A stretch of 46,508 nt of DNA from Sedimenticola hydrogenitrophicus. Lineage in GTDB: Bacteria; Pseudomonadota; Gammaproteobacteria; Chromatiales; Chromatiaceae. Below the pieces are notes generated by a model that did no database searches, had not been told where the DNA came from, and saw only the letters and a list, made by a program, of their open reading frames with translations. The stretch covers positions 1 through 46,508 of the forward strand of contig NZ_JANIOA010000035.1 of the NCBI RefSeq assembly GCF_025175675.1. The letters run 5' to 3'. The position numbers and the translations under genes were made by a program. This document shows, piece after piece, positions 33,246-43,011 of this stretch. How positions within the stretch are numbered: the stretch's first letter is position 1; every line of letters begins with the position of its first letter.

Positions 33246-36200
33246 ATGTTCGGTAAGAAAGAGCAAAAGCAGTTTAAGTATCCTGGTATCCGCATGGCGA
33301 TGGATGGCAACACCGCTGTCATCATGTGCGAGCGGGAGGCCTCTGATGCTGCCGGTGCTTACCCCATTACCCCCTCCACCCAGATGGGTGAATATTGGGC
33401 GGAAGAGGTAGCTCAAGGGCACATCAACGTATCCGGCAAGCCGCTGGTATTCGTCGAGCCCGAATCCGAACATGCCGCCGCGGCGGTCACTGCCGGTATG
33501 TCCATGACCGGCCTGCGCGCCACCAACTTCTCCTCCGCCCAGGGCGTGGCGTTCATGCATGAGTCGCTCTATGCGGCGGTGGGCAAGCGTCTGCCCTATC
33601 TGCTGAATATTGGTACCCGCGCCATTACCAAGGCGTCGCTCAATGTGCATTGCGCCCACGATGATTACCACTGCATGGATGACACCGGATTTTTCCAGGT
33701 ATTCGGTGCCAATGCCCAGGAGGCGGCGGACCTGAACCTGATCGGCCGCAAGATTGCCGAGCTGAGCCTGACCCCGGCGGCGGTAGCCCAGGACGGCTTC
33801 CTCACCACCCACCTGATCGAGCCGGTGATGGTGCCCGAGCGCGAGCTGATCGAGGAGTTCTGCGGTCGCCCGGACGACATCATCGAATGCCCGACACCGG
33901 CGCAGAAGATGATCTACGGCGAGAAGCGCCGCCGCGTCCCCGAGATCTGGGATGTGGACAACCCCATGCTCTCCGGCTCGGTGCAGAACCAGGACGCCTA
34001 CATGCAGGCCGTGGCCGCCCAGCGTCCTTACTTCTTCGATCATATCTCCAGCATCACCGACCAGGTGATGGACGAGTATTACGAATTGACCGGTCGCCGT
34101 TATCACCGGGTTGGCCAATACCGCATGGACGATGCCGAGTATGTGATCGCCGGTCAGGGCTCGATGATCGTGCAGGCCCAGGTGGTGGCCGATTATCTGC
34201 GCGAAACCCGCAAGCTCAAGGTGGGCGTGCTCAACCTGACCATGTATCGTCCGTTTCCCGGCGACCTGATCGGCAAGGTGCTGAAGGGACGCAAGGGCGT
34301 GGTGGTGCTGGAGCGTACCGACCAGCCGCTGGCGGAAGATCTGCCGCTGATCCGCGAGATCCGTGCCGCACTGACCAAGTGTATCGAAAACGGCGTCACC
34401 TCGGGCGATGCCCCCTACCCGAAATACGCCTCTTATAAGTCGGGTCAGGCGCCGGCGCTCTATTCCGGCTCCTACGGTCTGGGCTCGCGTGACCTGCAGC
34501 CTGAAGGACTGGTTGGCGCCATCGAGAACATGCTGCCGGGCGGCAAGAAACGCCGTTTCTTCTACCTGGGTGTGGATTTTATTCGAGAGGCAATCGACCC
34601 CAAGGCGGAGATCCGTCAGCAGGCGCTGCTGGAGGCCTATCCCCATATCGGCGAGATGGCCATCCGCGGCAGTGAGAATCCAGATCTGCTGCCCAAGGAC
34701 GCGATTACCGTGCGCATGCACTCGGTGGGTGGCTGGGGCGCCATCACCACCGGCAAGAACCTGGCCATGACCCTGTATGATCTGCTCGGTTATGACATCC
34801 GCGCCAATCCCAAGTACGGTTCCGAGAAGAAGGGTCAGCCCACCACTTACTATCTCTCGGCGGCCCCGGAGCCGATCCGCCTCAACTGCGAATACCATTA
34901 TGTGGATGTGGTGCTCTCCCCTGACCCCAATGTGTTCCTGCACTCCAACCCGCTGTACGGATTGAAAGAGGGCGGTTTCTTCATTATCCAGAGCCATCTG
35001 GAGACCGAGCAGGAGGTGTGGGCGCAGATCCCGGTGATGTATCAGAAGTACATCGTCGATCACAATATCCACGTCTATTTCGTCGACGGATTCAAGATCG
35101 CCAAGGAGGAGGCCTCCAATGCGGAACTGCAGTTCCGGATGCAGGGCAACGCCTTCCAGGGCGCCTTCTTTGCGGCATCACCCCTGCTGGAGCGGGCGCA
35201 CCTGACCGAGCAGGGGCTGTTCGATGCCATCGAGACGCAGCTGCGCGACAAATTCGGCGGCAAGGGCGAACGCGTGGTTGCCGACAACCTGCGGGTGGTG
35301 CGGCGCGGTTTCGACGAGATCCGCGAGATCACCGACAAGCCGGTCGGCCTGACCCAGCAGGATATCCGCAAGGCGGCGAAGATTCCGGTCATGTTGCAGG
35401 CGTTGCCCCAGGGTGACGGCAAGCTCTCCGACGTACACGCCTTCTGGGAGCGGACCGGCTCCTTCTATCTGAGCGGCAGGGGCTCGGAAAACCTGGTCGA
35501 CCCGTTCATGGCCACCAGCCTGATCCCGGCCGCCACCGGTATCTTCCGCGACATGACCCAGATCCGCTTCGACTATCCGAAGTTCATTACGGAGAACTGT
35601 ACCGCCTGTGGCGACTGCTACACCGCCTGTCCCGACAGCGCCATCCCGGGCCTGGTCAATACCATCAGCGACATTTTCAATACCGCCATCGAGCGCATCG
35701 AGAAGAAGGGCACGCCGACCCTCTACCTGCGGCGTGAAACCCGCAATGTGGAGAAGAAACTGCGCGCCCTGATCGATACCCAGGGCGAGGCGTCGGTGGT
35801 TTCCAGACTGTTGGATCAGGCAGTGCTGGAGGTGCTGGCCGAATCGGAGCTGGATGAACAGAAAAAGGCCGGTATGGAGCGCGAGTTCGGGCTGTTCCTG
35901 GAGTCCGTCGGCGGTTTCGAATTCTCCGTCACCAAACCCTATTACAGCAACCGCGAGAAGAAGAACAAAGGCTCCGGCGGTCTCTTCTCCATCACCGTCA
36001 ACCCCTATACCTGCAAGGGCTGCATGGAGTGTGTGGATGTCTGCGACGACGGCGCGCTGGTGGTCGAGCTGCAGACCGAACAGGCGGTCGAGAAGCTGCA
36101 GCGCGACTGGAAATTCTGGATGGATCTGCCCACCACCAACCCGGACTTCATTCGTATCGATGACCTGAACGAAAAGATCGGCGCCCTGGAGACCCTGTTG

Positions 36201-38162
36201 CTGGACAAGACCAACTATCAGTCCATGGTCTCGGGTGACGGTGCCTGCCTGGGGTGTGGCGAGAAGACCGCCATCCACCTGTTCACCGGTACCGCCACCG
36301 CGCTGATGCAGCCGCGGGTCAAGGCGCATATCGCCGAACTGGACGACCTGATCAACCGCTTGGAGACCCATATCCGCCTGAAGCTGGCCGCCGGCATGGA
36401 TCTCTCCAACATCGCCGCCATCAACGAGGCGGTGGAGGAGAACAAGGACACCGATTTGACCCTGACCAATCTCTCCGCCAGCCTCGCCGAGGGGCAGGTG
36501 GTGGAGCCGGTCGATCCCAAGTGGCTGAAATGGGCCACCCAACTGCTGGAAAAACTGCGTCACCTGAAATGGCTCTATACTGATGGCAATACCAATCAGG
36601 GACGCGCCACCATGGGTATTATCAACTCCACCGGCTGCACCTCGGTGTGGGGATCGACTTTCCCGTTCAATCCCTATCCGTTCCCCTGGACCAGCCACCT
36701 GTTCCAGGACAGCCCGTCGATGGCCATGGGTATCTTCGAGGGCCACATGGCCAAGATGGCCCAGGGCTTTAAGGTGATCCGCCAGGCCAGGTTGGAGCTG
36801 GAAGGCAAGTACGATGCCGACGTGCATGACAGCTTCTTCACCTACTTCAACTGGAAATCCTTCAGCGACGAGGAGTGGCTGCTCTGCCCGCCGGTAGTTT
36901 CGATCGGTGGTGACGGCGCCATGTACGACATCGGCTTCCAGAACCTCTCTCGCGCCCTGGCCTCCGGCACCCCGATCAAGGTGCTGATCCTGGATACCCA
37001 GGTCTACTCCAACACCGGCGGCCAGTCCTGTACCTCCGGCTTTATCGGCCAGGTGGCGGATATGGCCCCCTACGGCAAGGCGTGGAAGGGTAAGACCGAG
37101 ATCCGCAAGGAGATGAGTGTGATCGGCATGGCCCATCGCACCAGCTTCGTGCTGCAGAGCTCCCAGGCCAACGTCACCCACCTGCTGGAAGGCTTTATCG
37201 ACGGCCTGAACAGCCGCCGTCCGGCCATGTTCAACATCTACACCACCTGTCAGCCGGAGCACGGGGTGGCGGATGACGCCTCCGAACACCAGGCCAAGCT
37301 GGCCCTGGAGTCCCGTGCCTATCCGCTGTTCCGCTACGACCCGGATGCCGGCGTCACCTTCGCCGAATGCACCAGCGTGGAGGGCAACCCGGCCCTGGAG
37401 GCCGACTGGCCCACCTACCAGCTCAGCTATCAGGACGAGAACGGCAAGCAATTGAAGATGGAGTTGCCGGTCACCTTTGCCGACTTCGCCTTTAGCGAGG
37501 GCCGTTTCCGCAAGCACTTCCGCTCGGCGCCCCAGGACGCCTGGAACGACGACATGGTGCCGCTGCACGAATTCCTCGACATGGACGAGGACGAGCGGGA
37601 TGGTCGCTTCCCCTATATCTGGGCGGTGGACGGCAAGAGCCGGCTGATGCGGGTGCTGGTCTCCCAGGAGATCGTCCTCTCCTGCGAAGAGCGGCGCAAC
37701 TTCTGGTATCAGCTGCGCTCCCTGGCCGGTGTCGGCGAGGCGGTGGACGAGGTGGAGATCGCCAACCGTGCCAAGGCGGAGATGGCGCAAAAGCTCACCT
37801 CCAGCCTGCTGGCCCTGGCCAACAATGGGGATATCTCGGCCTTGGCGGACATGCCGGCGCCGGCCAACGGCGGCAACGGCGCGGCGGCGCCTGCCGGCGC
37901 CGTGCCGGCCGACTACGAGCCGGTCTGGATCGAGACCCCGGAGTGTACCGCCTGTGACGAGTGCACCGATATCGCGCCCAACGTGTTCCAGTACAACGAG
38001 CAGAAACTGGCCGTGGTGCTGAACCCCAAGGGGGCGCCGTTCAAGGATATCGTCAAGGCGGCGGAGAAGTGTACCGCCGGCTGTCTGCATCCGGGCACGC
38101 CGTGGAATCCGAACGAGAAAGACCTCGAGAAACTGGTCAAACGTGCAGCAAAGTACCAGTAA
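33246..38162 (+). CDS. nifJ: Giant pyruvate:ferredoxin oxidoreductase with fused ferredoxin-like domain
   Basis: This oxygen-sensitive enzyme turns pyruvate and CoA into acetyl-CoA and CO2 and passes electrons to ferredoxin. The 1638 residues compare with about 1170-1200 for NifJ. The order is domain I/II (MDGNTAVIMCEREASDAAGAYPITPSTQ near 20-50), then the gamma region VRMHSVGGWGAITTGKN (near 490). Two [4Fe-4S] motifs (CTACGDCYTACPD near 783 and CKGCMECVDVC near 922) and the TPP domain (GDGACLGCG near 1000, GGDGAMYDIG near 1220) follow. An insertion of about 110 residues separates CLGCG from STGCTSVWGS. A C-terminal ferredoxin-like module (CTACDEC near 1567, CTAGC near 1610) is joined by an Ala/Gly-rich linker. 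GAGGAA precedes ATG 33246. Confidence 0.93.
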   Translation: MFGKKEQKQFKYPGIRMAMDGNTAVIMCEREASDAAGAYPITPSTQMGEYWAEEVAQGHINVSGKPLVFVEPESEHAAAAVTAGMSMTGLRATNFSSAQGVAFMHESLYAAVGKRLPYLLNIGTRAITKASLNVHCAHDDYHCMDDTGFFQVFGANAQEAADLNLIGRKIAELSLTPAAVAQDGFLTTHLIEPVMVPERELIEEFCGRPDDIIECPTPAQKMIYGEKRRRVPEIWDVDNPMLSGSVQNQDAYMQAVAAQRPYFFDHISSITDQVMDEYYELTGRRYHRVGQYRMDDAEYVIAGQGSMIVQAQVVADYLRETRKLKVGVLNLTMYRPFPGDLIGKVLKGRKGVVVLERTDQPLAEDLPLIREIRAALTKCIENGVTSGDAPYPKYASYKSGQAPALYSGSYGLGSRDLQPEGLVGAIENMLPGGKKRRFFYLGVDFIREAIDPKAEIRQQALLEAYPHIGEMAIRGSENPDLLPKDAITVRMHSVGGWGAITTGKNLAMTLYDLLGYDIRANPKYGSEKKGQPTTYYLSAAPEPIRLNCEYHYVDVVLSPDPNVFLHSNPLYGLKEGGFFIIQSHLETEQEVWAQIPVMYQKYIVDHNIHVYFVDGFKIAKEEASNAELQFRMQGNAFQGAFFAASPLLERAHLTEQGLFDAIETQLRDKFGGKGERVVADNLRVVRRGFDEIREITDKPVGLTQQDIRKAAKIPVMLQALPQGDGKLSDVHAFWERTGSFYLSGRGSENLVDPFMATSLIPAATGIFRDMTQIRFDYPKFITENCTACGDCYTACPDSAIPGLVNTISDIFNTAIERIEKKGTPTLYLRRETRNVEKKLRALIDTQGEASVVSRLLDQAVLEVLAESELDEQKKAGMEREFGLFLESVGGFEFSVTKPYYSNREKKNKGSGGLFSITVNPYTCKGCMECVDVCDDGALVVELQTEQAVEKLQRDWKFWMDLPTTNPDFIRIDDLNEKIGALETLLLDKTNYQSMVSGDGACLGCGEKTAIHLFTGTATALMQPRVKAHIAELDDLINRLETHIRLKLAAGMDLSNIAAINEAVEENKDTDLTLTNLSASLAEGQVVEPVDPKWLKWATQLLEKLRHLKWLYTDGNTNQGRATMGIINSTGCTSVWGSTFPFNPYPFPWTSHLFQDSPSMAMGIFEGHMAKMAQGFKVIRQARLELEGKYDADVHDSFFTYFNWKSFSDEEWLLCPPVVSIGGDGAMYDIGFQNLSRALASGTPIKVLILDTQVYSNTGGQSCTSGFIGQVADMAPYGKAWKGKTEIRKEMSVIGMAHRTSFVLQSSQANVTHLLEGFIDGLNSRRPAMFNIYTTCQPEHGVADDASEHQAKLALESRAYPLFRYDPDAGVTFAECTSVEGNPALEADWPTYQLSYQDENGKQLKMELPVTFADFAFSEGRFRKHFRSAPQDAWNDDMVPLHEFLDMDEDERDGRFPYIWAVDGKSRLMRVLVSQEIVLSCEERRNFWYQLRSLAGVGEAVDEVEIANRAKAEMAQKLTSSLLALANNGDISALADMPAPANGGNGAAAPAGAVPADYEPVWIETPECTACDECTDIAPNVFQYNEQKLAVVLNPKGAPFKDIVKAAEKCTAGCLHPGTPWNPNEKDLEKLVKRAAKYQ

Positions 38163-38200
38163 GGGTCTGGAAAGAAATAGCTGCTATGTATTGCGCCGGA

Positions 38201-38282
38201 TTTTTGTTTGCCTTCAAGGTCCGGCAAGGCGTGCATAGTCGTTCTATGTAAGTCTTGCCGTAACGCAGAAGGCGGACGAAAA
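38201..38282. repeat. Inverted-repeat element between nifJ and tpx
   Basis: tttttgtttgccttc (38201-38215) is imperfectly inverted by gaaggcggacgaaaa (38268-38282). A central catag-tcgtt-ctatg hairpin lies within. Similar gcatagtcgttctatg sequences are frequent intergenic repeats in gammaproteobacteria. It could stabilise or terminate the nifJ message. Confidence 0.6.
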
Positions 38283-38348
38283 GACCAGCAAGATGTAGTA
38301 GTTATTTATTGACAAGCCCTAATACCACCAGCAAAGGAGAGAATGACA

Positions 38349-38849
38349 ATGGCAACAGTAACTTTACACGGAAACCCTGTCTCCACCAGTGGCGAACTGC
38401 CGGCCGTCGGCAGCCAGGCGCCTGAGTTTTCGCTGGCCACCAAGGAGTTGGCCGATGTCGGTCTGGCGGATTTTGCCGGTAAGAAACGCCTGCTCAATAT
38501 CGTGCCGAGCCTGGACACCCCGACCTGCGCCATCTCGACCAAGAAGTTCAACGAGTCGTTTGCCGCACGCGATGATGCGGTGGCCATGGTGATCTCGGCC
38601 GACCTGCCGTTCGCCCAGGGCCGCTTCTGCGAGACCGAAGGACTGGAGAACGTGGTCACCCTGTCGCTGATGCACGATCAGCAGTTCGCCAGGGATTATG
38701 GCGTACTGATCACCGATGGCCCACTCAGGGGCGTTACCTGCCGCGCAGTGGTGGTGGTGGATGAGAACGGTACCGTCACCTATACCCAGCTGGTGTCCGA
38801 GATTGGCGATGAGCCGGACTATGCGGCGGCGCTGGAGGCGTTGAAATAG
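38349..38849 (+). CDS. tpx: Thiol peroxidase (Tpx)
   Basis: The 166-residue periplasmic/cytosolic-type Tpx peroxiredoxin reduces peroxides using thioredoxin. The peroxidatic Cys is in [11 protein letters not shown] (near 57) and the resolving Cys in [15 protein letters not shown] (near 92). It matches E. coli Tpx in length and ends [19 protein letters not shown] lies nine bases before this ATG; an ATG two codons earlier is also possible. Its place inside a PFOR/Rnf cluster suggests protection of oxygen-labile Fe-S enzymes, an inference. Confidence 0.93.
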   Translation: MATVTLHGNPVSTSGELPAVGSQAPEFSLATKELADVGLADFAGKKRLLNIVPSLDTPTCAISTKKFNESFAARDDAVAMVISADLPFAQGRFCETEGLENVVTLSLMHDQQFARDYGVLITDGPLRGVTCRAVVVVDENGTVTYTQLVSEIGDEPDYAAALEALK

Positions 38850-38860
38850 CGATCGATCCG

Positions 38861-38885
38861 GGCGCGGCCGTTAGGCGGCCGCGCC
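38861..38885. other. GC-rich hairpin between tpx and rnfC
   Basis: ggcgcggcc (38861-38869) pairs with ggccgcgcc (38877-38885). There is no T-run, so it is not a typical terminator. It may be a processing or partial stop site between nifJ-tpx and the rnfCDGEA messages. Confidence 0.4.
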
Positions 38886-38921
38886 GCGACCGGTCAGGTA
38901 GTTGAAATCAGCGGAGAGAGC

Positions 38922-40277
38922 ATGGGTCTACTCAATCTTTTCAGGCGCAGCAAAACCTTCGGGCATGGCGTGCACCCTATGGACCATAAGGAGCAGACGG
39001 CGCACCTGGCGATCAGGCGCCTGCCGTTTGCCCCGAAGGTATACGTGCCGCTGGCTCAGCACATCGGTGCGCCGGCCGTGGCCCTGGTGAAGCCGGGCCA
39101 GGAGGTGGTGCGCGGCGAGCCGATCGCCGAGGCGGGGGGCTTTGTCTCGGTGCCGATGCACGCCCCGGTTACCGGCATCGTGCGCGCCATCGACCAGCTG
39201 GTGCCCACGGCGGCGGGTCCCAAGACCCCGGCCATCGTGATCGAGACCTACGAGGCGGCGACCCAGGAGGTGCTGTACGGACTGGATCAGGATCTGAATG
39301 CACTTACCCGCGAGGAGCTGATCCAGGCGGTGCAGGCCAGCGGCATGGTGGGGCTGGGCGGAGCCGCCTTTCCCAGCCATGTGAAGCTGCTGCCGCCGCA
39401 GGGGAAGGCGATTGAGACCCTGATCATCAACGGTTGTGAGTGCGAGCCCTATCTCACCTGCGACCATCGGGTGATGCTGGAGCAGACCGACCGGCTGATC
39501 AACGGTATTCGCGCCATGCTGCGCGCCACCGGGGCCAGGCGGGCCATCATCGGGGTCGAGGACAACAAACTGGATGCGGTGCGGGCGATCCGCGAAAAAC
39601 TGCCTGCGGGAGAGGCGATCGGCTGCGAGGCGGTGGAGACCAAATATCCCCAGGGGGCGGAGAAGATGCTGATCAGCAGCCTGCTCAACAAGGAGGTGCC
39701 CTCCGGCGGGCTGCCGGTGGATATCGGCGTGGCGGTCTACAACGTCGGCACCTTGGCGCAGCTGGGCGAACTGATACCGCGCAGCCGCGGCCTGATCGAG
39801 CGGGTGGTGACGGTGTCGGGTCCCGGCGTCGACCGGCCGGGCAACTACCTGGTGCCCATCGGCACGCCGTTGCGTTTCCTGCTGGAGCAGGTGGGGTCCA
39901 GCTCCGCGGCCAATGAAGTGATCGTCGGCGGACCCATGATGGGTATGAGCGTCGCCTCGCTGGATGTGCCGGTGACCAAGGGCGTCTCCGGTGTGGTGGT
40001 GTTCGAAAAAACGGCGGAGGATCAGCAGCGGCACACAGTGCACCCTTGTATCAAGTGCGGCGCCTGCCTGGATGCCTGTCCGATCAATCTCAACCCGTCC
40101 ATGCTGGGCCAGCTGGCCGGCGCCCGGATGTATGAGACGATGGCCTCCGACTACCACCTCAATGACTGTTTCGAGTGCGGTTGTTGCAGCTATGTCTGTC
40201 CATCGAATATTCCGTTGACCCAGTATTTCCGCATCGCCAAGGCGGTGAATCGGGAGACCAAGGCGATCGCGGCCTGA
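38922..40277 (+). CDS. rnfC: RnfC, NADH-linked flavin/Fe-S subunit
   Basis: RnfC is the NADH-oxidising or NADH-forming cytosolic subunit with FMN and two [4Fe-4S] clusters. The 451-residue protein has an N-terminal barrel-like lead (GGFVSVPMHAPVTGIV), a NuoF-like flavin/NADH domain (MVGLGGAAFPSHVKL near 139; INGCECEPYLTCD near 168) and a dicluster ferredoxin domain (CIKCGACLDACP and CFECGCCSYVCP). It lacks the long Ala/Lys-rich C-terminal extension of E. coli RnfC (about 740 residues). The next gene is separated by a repeat. Confidence 0.94.
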   Translation: MGLLNLFRRSKTFGHGVHPMDHKEQTAHLAIRRLPFAPKVYVPLAQHIGAPAVALVKPGQEVVRGEPIAEAGGFVSVPMHAPVTGIVRAIDQLVPTAAGPKTPAIVIETYEAATQEVLYGLDQDLNALTREELIQAVQASGMVGLGGAAFPSHVKLLPPQGKAIETLIINGCECEPYLTCDHRVMLEQTDRLINGIRAMLRATGARRAIIGVEDNKLDAVRAIREKLPAGEAIGCEAVETKYPQGAEKMLISSLLNKEVPSGGLPVDIGVAVYNVGTLAQLGELIPRSRGLIERVVTVSGPGVDRPGNYLVPIGTPLRFLLEQVGSSSAANEVIVGGPMMGMSVASLDVPVTKGVSGVVVFEKTAEDQQRHTVHPCIKCGACLDACPINLNPSMLGQLAGARMYETMASDYHLNDCFECGCCSYVCPSNIPLTQYFRIAKAVNRETKAIAA

Positions 40278-40326
40278 TCGGTTTGAGCGTCACCTGAATC
40301 CCCGGGGTAGGCCCCGGCTTTGCCGG

Positions 40327-40404
40327 AACCACGGATGAACACAGATTCACACAGATAGGAGATCAGGATTCTGAATCTGTGTTTATCTGTGTGAATCCGT
40401 GGTT
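40327..40404. repeat. Imperfect palindrome inside the rnf operon
   Basis: Left arm aaccacggatgaacacagat at 40327 with a following tcacacagata is answered by tatctgtgtgaatccgtggt at 40384. The arms are about 30 and 21 nt. The units resemble the aaccgcgaatgaacgc families. It lies between rnfC and rnfD. Confidence 0.7.
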
Positions 40405-40439
40405 CTCCAGGGTCTCGGTCGCCTTAGGCGGCTCAGGCT

Positions 40440-40501
40440 GTTGTGGCGCCTTTGAGGCGCTCACCCAATAATCCCCCGGCTTTGCCGGTGGTAGTTAACG
40501 T
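40440..40501. repeat. Dispersed intergenic repeat copy 2 (tgttgtggcgcctttgaggc family)
   Basis: This nearly matches 383-441: tgttgtggcgcctttgaggc, then ctcacccaataa and ggtagttaacgtg. It follows directly after the previous palindrome, so the rnfC-rnfD gap (304 bp) consists mostly of repeat sequence. The rest shows no gene. Confidence 0.7.
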
Positions 40502-40581
40502 GGGGAAGGGGAGTAGTTCCCGTGGCGTTATCCGCCAACCCTGAGTTGTGAACGGGACCGGAAGCCCCTGCAGAGTAGAGC

Positions 40582-41652
40582 ATGAGTAGAAAGCAGAAAA
40601 AAGTTGTCGAGATCCGCACTTCCCCCCATCTGAAGAAGGCAATCTCCGTAGAGCAGATCATGCGCAACGTGGTGTACGCGCTGTTGCCGATTTGCGCCTG
40701 GTCGGTCTATCAATTCGGTATCAGCGCCCTGGTCCTGATCCTGGTGACCACCCTCTCCTGTATCCTCACGGAGTCCCTGTTCTGCAAGCTCTCGGGGCGT
40801 CCGAACAGCGTTGGGGATTTCAGTGTCGTGATCACCGGTCTGTTGCTGGCCCTGACCCTGCCGCCCGGTTTTCCACTGTGGATGGCGGCGGTGGCCGGTT
40901 TTGTCGCCATCGGTCTGGGCAAGTCCCTGTTTGGCGGCCTGGGCTATAACGTGATGAACCCGGCGCTGGTGGGGCGTGCCTTCGTGCAGGCGGCGTTTCC
41001 GGTGGCCATCACCACCTGGACCCCGGGATTCTCGGCCGGACGATTCCTGGAGTTCATCCCGTCGAGCCTGGCGCTGCCCTTCATGTCGCCGGTGGATACG
41101 ACCGACTGGGTGCGTTTCCATGCCGCAGATGGATTTACCGGCGCGACCCCCCTGGCGTTGCAGAAGTTCGAGCACATCACCACCGGCAGCCTGGATCTGC
41201 TGGCCGGCAGTGTGTCGGGTTCCGCCGGGGAGACCTCGGCGATGCTGATTCTGGTCTGCGGGCTCTACCTGGCGTTTCGCAAGATGATGGACTGGCGCAT
41301 TCCGGCGGCGATCTTTGTCGCGGCCACGCTGGTTTCCGGTCCACTCTACCTGATGAATCCCGAGGTCTACCCCTCGCCACTGTTCGTGATCCTGTCCGGC
41401 GGCCTGATGCTCGGCGCCATGTTCATGGCCACCGACATGGTGATCTCGCCCATGACGCCGCGCGGGGTCTGGCTCTACGGCGGGATCATCGGCCTGCTGA
41501 CCGTGCTGATCCGCCAGTTCGGCGGCCTTACCGAGGGGGTGATGTATGCCATCCTGGTGGCCAATGCCCTGTCGCCGTTGATCGCCTCGGTGACCCAGCC
41601 GCGGATCTTTGGTGCTACCAGGGGCGCGACCAGGAAGGAGGCGGAGTCATGA
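40582..41652 (+). CDS. rnfD: RnfD membrane subunit
   Basis: The 356-residue integral membrane subunit carries a covalent FMN. It has multiple hydrophobic helices. The flavinylation site is FTGATPLALQKF near 190, with Thr in the SGAT-like GAT motif. The family pattern GGLGYNVMNPALVGRAF is visible near 117. It overlaps the rnfG start by four bases. Start ATG 40582 follows AGAG at a usual distance. Confidence 0.94.
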   Translation: MSRKQKKVVEIRTSPHLKKAISVEQIMRNVVYALLPICAWSVYQFGISALVLILVTTLSCILTESLFCKLSGRPNSVGDFSVVITGLLLALTLPPGFPLWMAAVAGFVAIGLGKSLFGGLGYNVMNPALVGRAFVQAAFPVAITTWTPGFSAGRFLEFIPSSLALPFMSPVDTTDWVRFHAADGFTGATPLALQKFEHITTGSLDLLAGSVSGSAGETSAMLILVCGLYLAFRKMMDWRIPAAIFVAATLVSGPLYLMNPEVYPSPLFVILSGGLMLGAMFMATDMVISPMTPRGVWLYGGIIGLLTVLIRQFGGLTEGVMYAILVANALSPLIASVTQPRIFGATRGATRKEAES

Positions 41653-42338
41653 GTAGTACTGAACAGATCCAGGCCCGGCCGCAGACGCCCAGTCTCGCCA
41701 TGCTGCGCACCCTGGGCGGTGTGGCCATGCTCTCCGGCCTGCTGGTGGTGCTGGTGTTCCAGTGGACCCAGCCGCTGATCGAGGAGAACAAGCGCATCGC
41801 CATCGAACAGGCGGTCTCCCGGGTGATACCGGGGGTGGTCAGCAAGAAGGATTACATTCTCGGCCCCGACGGCCTGTTCCTGGCGGATGTGCCGGGTGCG
41901 CAGGGTGAGAAGATCTATGCCGCCTACAACGGTGACGGCAAGCTGCAGGGGATTGCCCTGGAGGCGGCGGCTACCGGTTATCAGGACGTGATTCGTATCC
42001 TCTACGGCTACAACCAGGACTGCCAGTGCGTCACCGGCATCAAGGTGTTGAAGATGGCCGAGACCCCGGGGCTGGGTGACAAGATCGCCTTCGATCCGGA
42101 GTTCCTGGAGAACTTCAAGGCCCTGGATGGGCGGTTGAACGAGCAAAAGAGTGGCCTGGAGAACGCTATCGTCACGGTCAAGCACGGCAGCAAGCGGGAG
42201 CAGTGGGAGATTGATTCGATATCCGGTGCCACCATCTCCTCCAAGGCGATCGGTCGCATGATCAATGCCAGCGGGCAACGCATGTTCCCGCTGATCATCC
42301 AGCACCTGGATGAGCTAAGAACCGGACGGGAAAACTGA
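41649..42338 (+). CDS. rnfG: RnfG FMN-binding subunit
   Basis: The 229-residue protein has a single membrane anchor (about 20-40) and a periplasmic FMN domain. The flavinylation motif DSISGATISSKA (Thr in SGAT) is near residue 190 and would be modified by ApbE, which is not in the window. TPGLGDKI, typical of RnfG/NqrC, is at about 137-144. Four-base ATGA overlap with rnfD implies coupled translation. Confidence 0.93.
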   Translation: MSSTEQIQARPQTPSLAMLRTLGGVAMLSGLLVVLVFQWTQPLIEENKRIAIEQAVSRVIPGVVSKKDYILGPDGLFLADVPGAQGEKIYAAYNGDGKLQGIALEAAATGYQDVIRILYGYNQDCQCVTGIKVLKMAETPGLGDKIAFDPEFLENFKALDGRLNEQKSGLENAIVTVKHGSKREQWEIDSISGATISSKAIGRMINASGQRMFPLIIQHLDELRTGREN

Positions 42339-42348
42339 GGTAAAGCGC

Positions 42349-43011
42349 ATGTCGGTACTGCCCAATAAACAGGAGAAGGTGACCCTGGACACCTTCATGC
42401 GGGGACTCTGGGAAGAGAACCCGGTATTTGTCATGCTGCTCGGGCTCTGTCCGGTGCTGGCGGTGACCAATTCCACGATGAATGCCATTGCCATGGGACT
42501 GGCCACGCTGTTCGTGCTGGTGGCCTCCAGCACACTGGTGTCACTGTTGCGCAAGATGATCCCCAAGCAGGTGCGCATCGCCACCTATATCATCATCATC
42601 GCCACCTTCGTCACCATTGTCGATTATGTGATCCAGGCGATCAGCCTGGACCTGTACAACGCCCTGGGTGCCTTCATCCAGCTGATCGTGGTCAACTGCG
42701 TGATTCTTGGCCGGGCCGAGGCCTACGCCTCCAAGCAGAAGCTGGGGGCCTCGGTCGTCAACGCCATCGGCATGGGCACCGGGTTCACCATCGCGCTGCT
42801 CTGTCTCGGCACTGTGCGTGAACTGCTGGGTGCCGGCACCATTCTCGGGGTACAGATCTTCAGCAGCAACTTCGAGCCCTGGGTGGTGATGATCCTGCCG
42901 CCTGGTGGTTTCTTCGTGCTGGGGGCCTGGTTACTGCTGTTCGACTATCTGAAACAGCGCAAGGAGCAGAAGCTGCTCAGCGCGGAGGGGGCCGTGGCCA
43001 ATGGATCCTGA
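42349..43011 (+). CDS. rnfE: RnfE membrane subunit
   Basis: The 220-residue NqrD/RnfE-like protein has six helices. Cys positions LGLCPVLAVTN (near 34) and VVNCVILGRAEAYASK (near 114) match the pair that shares an intramembrane Fe-S site with RnfA. It overlaps rnfA by 11 bases. Confidence 0.94.
   Translation: MSVLPNKQEKVTLDTFMRGLWEENPVFVMLLGLCPVLAVTNSTMNAIAMGLATLFVLVASSTLVSLLRKMIPKQVRIATYIIIIATFVTIVDYVIQAISLDLYNALGAFIQLIVVNCVILGRAEAYASKQKLGASVVNAIGMGTGFTIALLCLGTVRELLGAGTILGVQIFSSNFEPWVVMILPPGGFFVLGAWLLLFDYLKQRKEQKLLSAEGAVANGS

Noticed and set aside
35178-38090. Minus-strand open frame of 970 codons opposite nifJ
   Set aside because: It is the antisense of a clear PFOR coding region; its composition is repetitive (Gly/His/Gln/Val) and it shows no motifs.
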